Origin: Sphingopyxis sp. KK2
GTDB lineage: Bacteria > Pseudomonadota > Alphaproteobacteria > Sphingomonadales > Sphingomonadaceae
Assembly (NCBI RefSeq): GCF_001990265.1
Contig: NZ_LYVN01000013.1
Location: forward strand, 1-48,119
Length of the DNA: 48,119 nucleotides
Direction: 5' to 3'
The position numbers and the translations under genes are program-made. This document shows positions 43,551 through 48,119 of this stretch, in pieces. The notes beneath the pieces are model-generated. The model was not told the DNA's origin. It saw only the letters and a list, made by a program, of their open reading frames with translations, and ran no database searches. Positions within the stretch are counted from its first letter, which is position 1, and each line of letters starts with the position of its first letter.

Positions 43551-43560
43551 TTGCCGGTCG

Positions 43561-44922
43561 CTAGTCGCGCCCGAGCATCAGGTCAACGAGTTCGCCGAGC
43601 CGGGCGAAACCGGTCACCGAAATCCCGCCGACGCCCTTCATCCCCTTCGGCCCCCAGCCGGTCGAGAAACCGAGCTTCGCCGCCTCGCGCAGCCGCAACG
43701 CGTCGTGCGCGACCGGGCGCACCTCGCCCGAGAGCGACAGTTCGCCGAACACGATCGCGTCGGCGGGCACCGGCCGCTCGCTGAACGCCGAGATCAGCGC
43801 CGCCGCGACCGCCAGATCGGCCGCCGGATCGGTCAGGCGATAACCGCCCGCAATATTGAGATAGACCTCCGCGCCGCCGAGTTGCAACCCGCAGCGCGCC
43901 TCCAGCACCGCGAGCACCATCGCGAGCCGCCCACTGTCCCAGCCGACCACGGCGCGCCGCGGGGTCGCCCCGCTCGCCAACCGCACGGTCAGCGCCTGCA
44001 CCTCGACGAGCACCGGGCGCGTACCTTCCAGCGCCGGGAACACTACCGACCCCGGCACGTCGCGGCTGCGATCAGTCAGGAACAAGCTCGACGGATTGGC
44101 GACCTCGCCCAGCCCGCCCTCGCCCATCGCGAACACCCCGATCTCGTCGGTACCGCCGAAACGATTCTTGACCGCGCGCAGGATGCGATATTGGTGGCTG
44201 CGCTCGCCCTCGAACGCCAGCACCGTATCGACCATATGTTCGAGCACGCGCGGCCCCGCGATCGTCCCGTCCTTGGTGACATGGCCGACGAGCACCAGTG
44301 CCGCGCCGCTGTCTTTGGCGAAGCGGATCAGTTCCTGTGCCGAAGCGCGGACCTGGCTCACCGTCCCCGGCGCGCCCTCGATCAGATCGCTGTGCATCGT
44401 CTGGACCGAATCGATGACGACGAAATCGGGGTCGCTGCTCCCCAGCGTCGCAAGGATGTCGCGCACCGATGTCGCGCTCGCCAGCGCCACCGGCGCCTTG
44501 CCTAGCCCCAGCCTTTGCGCACGCAACCGCACCTGCGCCGCCGCTTCCTCGCCGCTGATATAGACGACCGACTTGCCCGCGAGCGCCAGCCGCCCCGCCG
44601 CCTGCAGCAGCAGGGTGGATTTACCGATCCCCGGATCGCCGCCGATCAGCGTCGCCGATCCCGCAACGAAGCCGCCGCCGAGCGCGCGATCGAATTCGGC
44701 GATCCCGCACAGCATGCGTTCGGGCATTATGCTGGCGGCGTCGAGCGTTTCGAGCGCGATGCTGCGCCCGCCTTTGCTGAGGTCATGCTTCGCCGAAAAG
44801 ACGCTTTCACCCGCTTCCTCGACCAATGTGTTCCATTCGCCGCAATCGGTGCATTGTCCCTGCCAGCGATAGGTGACAGAGCCGCAATTCTGGCAGACAT
44901 ATTGACGCTTCGCTTTGGCCAT
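43561..44922 (-). CDS. radA: DNA repair protein RadA
   Basis: 453 aa. Zinc finger with Cys10, Cys13, Cys24 and Cys27, RecA-like ATPase with Walker A GGDPGIGKSTLLLQ (about 98-111), the RadA-specific KNRFG motif (VKNRFGGTDEIG, about 250) and a C-terminal Lon-protease-like domain (GGYRLTDPAADLAVAAALIS). It promotes branch migration in homologous recombination. Full length, divergent from the DUF4197 gene. Confidence 0.97.
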   Translation of the reverse strand: MAKAKRQYVCQNCGSVTYRWQGQCTDCGEWNTLVEEAGESVFSAKHDLSKGGRSIALETLDAASIMPERMLCGIAEFDRALGGGFVAGSATLIGGDPGIGKSTLLLQAAGRLALAGKSVVYISGEEAAAQVRLRAQRLGLGKAPVALASATSVRDILATLGSSDPDFVVIDSVQTMHSDLIEGAPGTVSQVRASAQELIRFAKDSGAALVLVGHVTKDGTIAGPRVLEHMVDTVLAFEGERSHQYRILRAVKNRFGGTDEIGVFAMGEGGLGEVANPSSLFLTDRSRDVPGSVVFPALEGTRPVLVEVQALTVRLASGATPRRAVVGWDSGRLAMVLAVLEARCGLQLGGAEVYLNIAGGYRLTDPAADLAVAAALISAFSERPVPADAIVFGELSLSGEVRPVAHDALRLREAAKLGFSTGWGPKGMKGVGGISVTGFARLGELVDLMLGRD

Positions 44923-44977
44923 GCCGCCCGCTTAATCGGAACAAAGGCGGAACGCTACTAGATTCGGGAGAATGACG

Positions 44978-45661
44978 ATGACCGCTCTGCTCACCGAGCG
45001 CCGGACGCTGTTGTCGGGCCTCGCGCTTTCGCCGCTGCTCGCCCTTCCCGGCTGCGCCAGCTTGCCGGGCCGCAGCCTGACCGACGCGATCCGCGAATTG
45101 CTCAGCCTCTCGTCGCAGCGCGCCTTCGCGCTGCTGCTGCAGCCGAATGGATTCTACGACAGCCAGATCGCGCGTATCGACCTGCCGCCCGAGCTCGGCG
45201 GCACCGGCGCTTCGTCGACCCTATCGCGCGTGCTGTTATCGGGCGTGTTCAAGGACCGACTGACCCGGCAGGTGAACAGCGCGGCGAAGGCCGGCGCCGA
45301 ACGCGCCGCGCCGCTCGTCGCCGACGCCATCCGCTCGATCAGCATCGCCGACGCCGCGGCAATCGTCCGGGGCGGCCCGACCGCCGCGACCGACCTGCTC
45401 GAACGATCGATGGGGCGCAGTCTGGTCGGCGCGATATTCCCCGGCATCGATCAGGGCCTGCGCCTTGCCGACAATGCGGTGGTGACCGAAGCCTTGCGCT
45501 TTACGACGGGCATCGACTTTCGCGGGCTGGTGCAGGACGTCAGCGACCGGACGCACGACGCCATCTATCGCGCGATCGGCCGCGAGGAAGCCGCGATCCG
45601 CGCCAATCCGCGCGAGACCGGCAGCCCGCTGCTCACCGCCGTCTTTGGCCTCGGCCGCTAG
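44978..45661 (+). CDS. DUF4197 domain lipoprotein
   Basis: 227 aa from ATG 44978, which has GGGAGA seven bases upstream; ATG 44972 is too near that site. The N-terminus has a hydrophobic core and lipobox LPGC, so it is probably a lipid-anchored periplasmic protein. The DUF4197 domain fills the rest ([58 protein letters not shown]). Function unknown. Confidence 0.9.
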   Translation: MTALLTERRTLLSGLALSPLLALPGCASLPGRSLTDAIRELLSLSSQRAFALLLQPNGFYDSQIARIDLPPELGGTGASSTLSRVLLSGVFKDRLTRQVNSAAKAGAERAAPLVADAIRSISIADAAAIVRGGPTAATDLLERSMGRSLVGAIFPGIDQGLRLADNAVVTEALRFTTGIDFRGLVQDVSDRTHDAIYRAIGREEAAIRANPRETGSPLLTAVFGLGR

Positions 45662-45708
45662 GCCGCTATAGGCATCTCACGAATCGCCCTCCCAACAGGA
45701 AGCCCGCC

Positions 45709-46359
45709 ATGAAATTCTTCGCCGACACCGCCGAAATCGCCGACATCCAGGAACTCGCCGCGACCGGCCTGCTCGACGGGGTGACCACCAACCCGTCGCT
45801 GATCGCCAAATCGGGACGCGATTTCAAGGAAGTCACCCGCGAAATCTGCGCACTGACCACCGGCCCCGTTTCGGCCGAGGTTGTCGCGCTCGACCATGCA
45901 ACGATGATGAAGGAGGCCGAAGTCCTCCGCAAGATCGCCTCGAACGTCTGCATCAAGGTGCCGCTGACGATCGACGGACTCAAGACCTGCAAGGCGCTGA
46001 CCGGCGACGGCACGATGGTCAACGTCACCCTCTGCTTCTCGGCGGCGCAGGCGCTGCTCGCAGCCAAGGCGGGCGCGACCTTCGTCTCGCCCTTCGTCGG
46101 CCGCCACGACGACAATGGCTTCGACGGCATGCAGCTGATCTCGGACATCCGCCTGATCTACGACAATTACGGCTATGAAACCGAAATCCTCGTCGCGAGC
46201 GTCCGCCACGGCATTCATGTGCTCGAAGCCGCCAAGATCGGCGCTGACGTGATGACCGCGCCGCCATCGGTCATCAAGGGGCTGTTCAAGCACATCCTGA
46301 CCGAAAAGGGCATCGAAGGCTTCCTCGCCGACTGGGCGAAGACCGGCCAGTCAATCTAA
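45709..46359 (+). CDS. Transaldolase/fructose-6-phosphate aldolase family protein
   Basis: 216 aa, the short TalC/Fsa class. [33 protein letters not shown], and the Schiff-base Lys in CIKVPLT (about 87) are present, with [30 protein letters not shown] and [10 protein letters not shown]. Most bacterial members act as transaldolases of the pentose phosphate pathway. ATG 45709 is 47 bases after the DUF4197 stop. Confidence 0.95.
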   Translation: MKFFADTAEIADIQELAATGLLDGVTTNPSLIAKSGRDFKEVTREICALTTGPVSAEVVALDHATMMKEAEVLRKIASNVCIKVPLTIDGLKTCKALTGDGTMVNVTLCFSAAQALLAAKAGATFVSPFVGRHDDNGFDGMQLISDIRLIYDNYGYETEILVASVRHGIHVLEAAKIGADVMTAPPSVIKGLFKHILTEKGIEGFLADWAKTGQSI

Positions 46360-46373
46360 CAGCGGTCGTTTAC

Positions 46374-46393
46374 GGTTGACGTAAACGTCAACC
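46374..46393. promoter_or_regulatory. Perfect palindrome GGTTGACGT-AA-ACGTCAACC upstream of enoyl-CoA hydratase gene
   Basis: Nine-base arms around two A, 37 bases before the start codon. It overlaps a second inverted pair GTTTAC..GTAAAC (46368-46386). The shape resembles sites bound by MerR-type regulators of branched-chain amino acid and fatty acid catabolism (LiuR-like), which fits the acyl-CoA gene behind it. Regulator not in the window. Confidence 0.6.
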
Positions 46394-46429
46394 TGCGTCG
46401 ATACTCTCCCCGACAAAGGGAGAGATTCG

Positions 46430-47233
46430 ATGACCGACACCACCGCCGCAGCCGTCCTGAGCGAACGCCAGGGCCATATATTGATCGTCACGATCAACCG
46501 GCCCGAGGCGCGCAACGCGGTCAATGCGGCGGTGCATGTCGGCATCGGCACCGCACTCGAGGACGCCGAGAACGACCCCGAAATCCGCGTCGTCATCATT
46601 ACCGGTGCGGGCGACAAGAGCTTCTGCGCCGGCGCCGATCTCGTCGCCGTGTCGCGCGGCGAGATGCTATTTCCCGCGGACAAGGCGCAGCAGGCCTGGG
46701 GCTTCGCCGGCATGGTCGCGCACCCGATCTCGAAGCCGATCATCGCAGCAGTCAACGGTTTCGCCTTCGGCGGCGGCTGTGAGATCGCGCTGATGAGCGA
46801 CATCGTCGTCGCCTCCGAAAATGCGCAGTTCGGGCTGCCCGAGGTCAAGGTCGGGCTGTTCGCCGCGGCGGGGGGAGCCTTCCGCATCGCGCGCCAGCTG
46901 CCGCAGAAGCTCGCGATGGAACATCTGCTCACCGGCGACCCCTTCGATGCCGCGACCGCGCACCGCTACGGCTTCGCCAACCGCGTCGTCGCGCCTGCCG
47001 AGCTCATGCCCACTGCGATCGCGCTCGCTGAAAAGATCGCGGCCAACGCCCCGCTGTCGGTGCAGGTATCGAAGCGCGTCGCGCTCGGCATCCACGAGGG
47101 CCGCATCGCCTCCGATGCCGCGGCGTGGGAAGCCAATACGCTCGAACGCAATATGCTGATGCGCAGCGAGGACGCACGCGAAGGCCCGCTCGCCTTTGCG
47201 CAAAAGCGCAAGCCCGAGTGGAAGGCGCGCTGA
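46430..47233 (+). CDS. Enoyl-CoA hydratase/isomerase family protein
   Basis: 267 aa crotonase. RPEARNAVNAAVHVG, ADLVAVSRGE with the oxyanion-hole GAGDKSFCAGADL, and AVNGFAFGGGCEIALMSDIV, FGLPEVKVGLFAAAGGAFRI carry the CoA-binding and catalytic Glu positions. It hydrates a 2-enoyl-CoA or a related substrate in beta-oxidation. AAAGGGAGAG precedes ATG 46430. The next gene begins one base after its stop, forming an operon. Confidence 0.94.
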   Translation: MTDTTAAAVLSERQGHILIVTINRPEARNAVNAAVHVGIGTALEDAENDPEIRVVIITGAGDKSFCAGADLVAVSRGEMLFPADKAQQAWGFAGMVAHPISKPIIAAVNGFAFGGGCEIALMSDIVVASENAQFGLPEVKVGLFAAAGGAFRIARQLPQKLAMEHLLTGDPFDAATAHRYGFANRVVAPAELMPTAIALAEKIAANAPLSVQVSKRVALGIHEGRIASDAAAWEANTLERNMLMRSEDAREGPLAFAQKRKPEWKAR

Positions 47234-47234
47234 C

Positions 47235-48119
47235 ATGAGCGTGACCGATCCCGAATTGATCCCCGTCATTATCGGCGTCGGCCAGGTCAACGACCGCCCC
47301 GAAGACCCCGATCAGGGCCTCGACTCGCTCGGGCTGATGGTCGCGGCGCTTGAGGTCGCGGCCACGGATGCCGGCGTGTCGCTCGGCGAGATCGAGAGCC
47401 TCGCGATCGTCGACCAGATCAGCTTCCACAGTCTCGGCAAGCTGCCCGAACCGCTCGCCGCCGCGATCGGCGCCTCCCCGAAGATCAATTACCAGTCCGA
47501 CGCCCCGCATGGCGACACCCCGATCCGCCTGCTGAACGAGGCCGCGAACCGCATCGGCGCGGGCGAAATCAAACTCGCCGCCATCGTCGGCGCCGAAGCA
47601 CTGCGCACTGCCGCCGGTCGCGTCGCCAAGGCCGCGAAGGGCGAGGACAAGAGCTACAATGCCGTCCGCCAGGTCGCGACCCGCCGCGAACCCAATTATG
47701 CGCAGGTCCACGGCCTGTCGGCGCCGGTCGACGTCTATCCGCTCTACGAAAATGCGACGCGCGCCGCTTGGGGCCAGAGCCTTGAGGACGCGCAATATGA
47801 GAGCGCCGAAATCTGGTCGCGCTTCTCCGAAGTTGCCGCCGCGAACGACGGCGCATGGATCCGCAAACCCGCATCGCCCGCAGACATCCTAAAGGTCGAC
47901 GAGCGCAACCGGCCGATCGCCTTTCCCTATTCGAAGCTGATGGTCGCCAATTCGTCGGTGAACCAAGGCGCTGGCTTCATCGTCACCAGCCTTGCCGAAG
48001 CGCGCCGCCGCGGCATCGCCGAGGACCGGCTGATCTATGTCGGCATGGGCGCCGCGGCGAAGGAGCCCGCGAGCATCCTCCACCGTGACCGCTACGACGG
48101 CAGCGTCAGCATGGAGACG
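47235..48119 (+). CDS. Thiolase-like acetyl-CoA acetyltransferase family protein, 3' end outside window
   Basis: 295 codons are open to the right edge; family members have about 490-500 residues. N-terminal VIIGVGQVNDRPEDP and LGLMVAALEVAATDAG, and later SAPVDVYPLYENATRA and FPYSKLMVANSSVNQGAGFI, match the thiolase-like proteins that pair with crotonases and acyl-CoA dehydrogenases. Where thiolases have the acyl-accepting Cys (NRQC), this protein has Ser88 in INYQSDAPHG, so the standard thiolase reaction is unlikely. Start ATG 47235, one base after the preceding stop. Confidence 0.85.
   Translation, partial: MSVTDPELIPVIIGVGQVNDRPEDPDQGLDSLGLMVAALEVAATDAGVSLGEIESLAIVDQISFHSLGKLPEPLAAAIGASPKINYQSDAPHGDTPIRLLNEAANRIGAGEIKLAAIVGAEALRTAAGRVAKAAKGEDKSYNAVRQVATRREPNYAQVHGLSAPVDVYPLYENATRAAWGQSLEDAQYESAEIWSRFSEVAAANDGAWIRKPASPADILKVDERNRPIAFPYSKLMVANSSVNQGAGFIVTSLAEARRRGIAEDRLIYVGMGAAAKEPASILHRDRYDGSVSMET

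Overview
The window is high-GC chromosomal DNA from an alphaproteobacterium, most likely a sphingomonad of the Sphingopyxis type. The basis is the dense, mostly start/stop-coupled gene packing, a TonB-receptor-led catabolic operon, sphingomonad-style small proteins (DUF6356, a reduced IscU-like scaffold), Flp pilins, and the intergenic palindrome family seen near 28.4-28.6 kb. This assignment is an inference from gene content; no 16S gene is present.

Layout. (1) 1-571: start of a proline/threonine-rich lipoprotein gene running off the left edge, a hairpin-rich spacer and tRNA-Leu(GAG). (2) About 572-8.95 kb: an accessory island. It holds a mobile trio (DUF3489, DUF2924, large serine recombinase) with its own terminator, small orphan genes, and a two-gene module made of a kinase-like/SF1 helicase fusion and a single-HKD PLD protein. 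That module matches the domain recipe of the Mokosh type I anti-phage system. Its 3' end collides with, and seems to have replaced the end of, an aromatic aminotransferase gene. (3) 8.9-10.9 kb: the aminotransferase, a DUF6356 gene and a divergent Lrp/AsnC regulator. (4) 11.1-19.6 kb: a seven-gene minus-strand catabolic operon (TonB receptor, epoxide-hydrolase-like hydrolase, SDR, cupin, zinc alcohol dehydrogenase, membrane protein, acyl-CoA ligase), almost every junction a 4-nt overlap, with a TetR gene upstream. (5) 19.6-28.2 kb: the complete kdp potassium system (a 27-aa membrane peptide, kdpF, A, B, C, D, E) and, beyond kdpE, two small membrane-protein genes. The promoter regions of kdp and of this small operon are collinear, gapless copies of each other, which points to a shared KdpE regulon. 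(6) 28.2-32.6 kb: repeat-rich spacer, tRNA-Arg(CCT), DUF1178, grxC, comF, a methyltransferase, mutT and two Flp pilin genes. (7) 32.6-48.1 kb: core housekeeping genes: M48 protease, accA, a DUF4291 gene, xerD, a secreted sphingomonad protein, aroK-aroB, a Kef-type antiporter, an IscU-like protein, cvpA, radA, a DUF4197 lipoprotein, a transaldolase-like aldolase, an enoyl-CoA hydratase and a thiolase-like gene cut by the right edge.

The two items most worth following are the Mokosh-like island, with a degenerate kinase domain and a junction inside the aminotransferase gene, and the duplicated KdpE-type promoter that drives an apparently leaderless small-protein operon.
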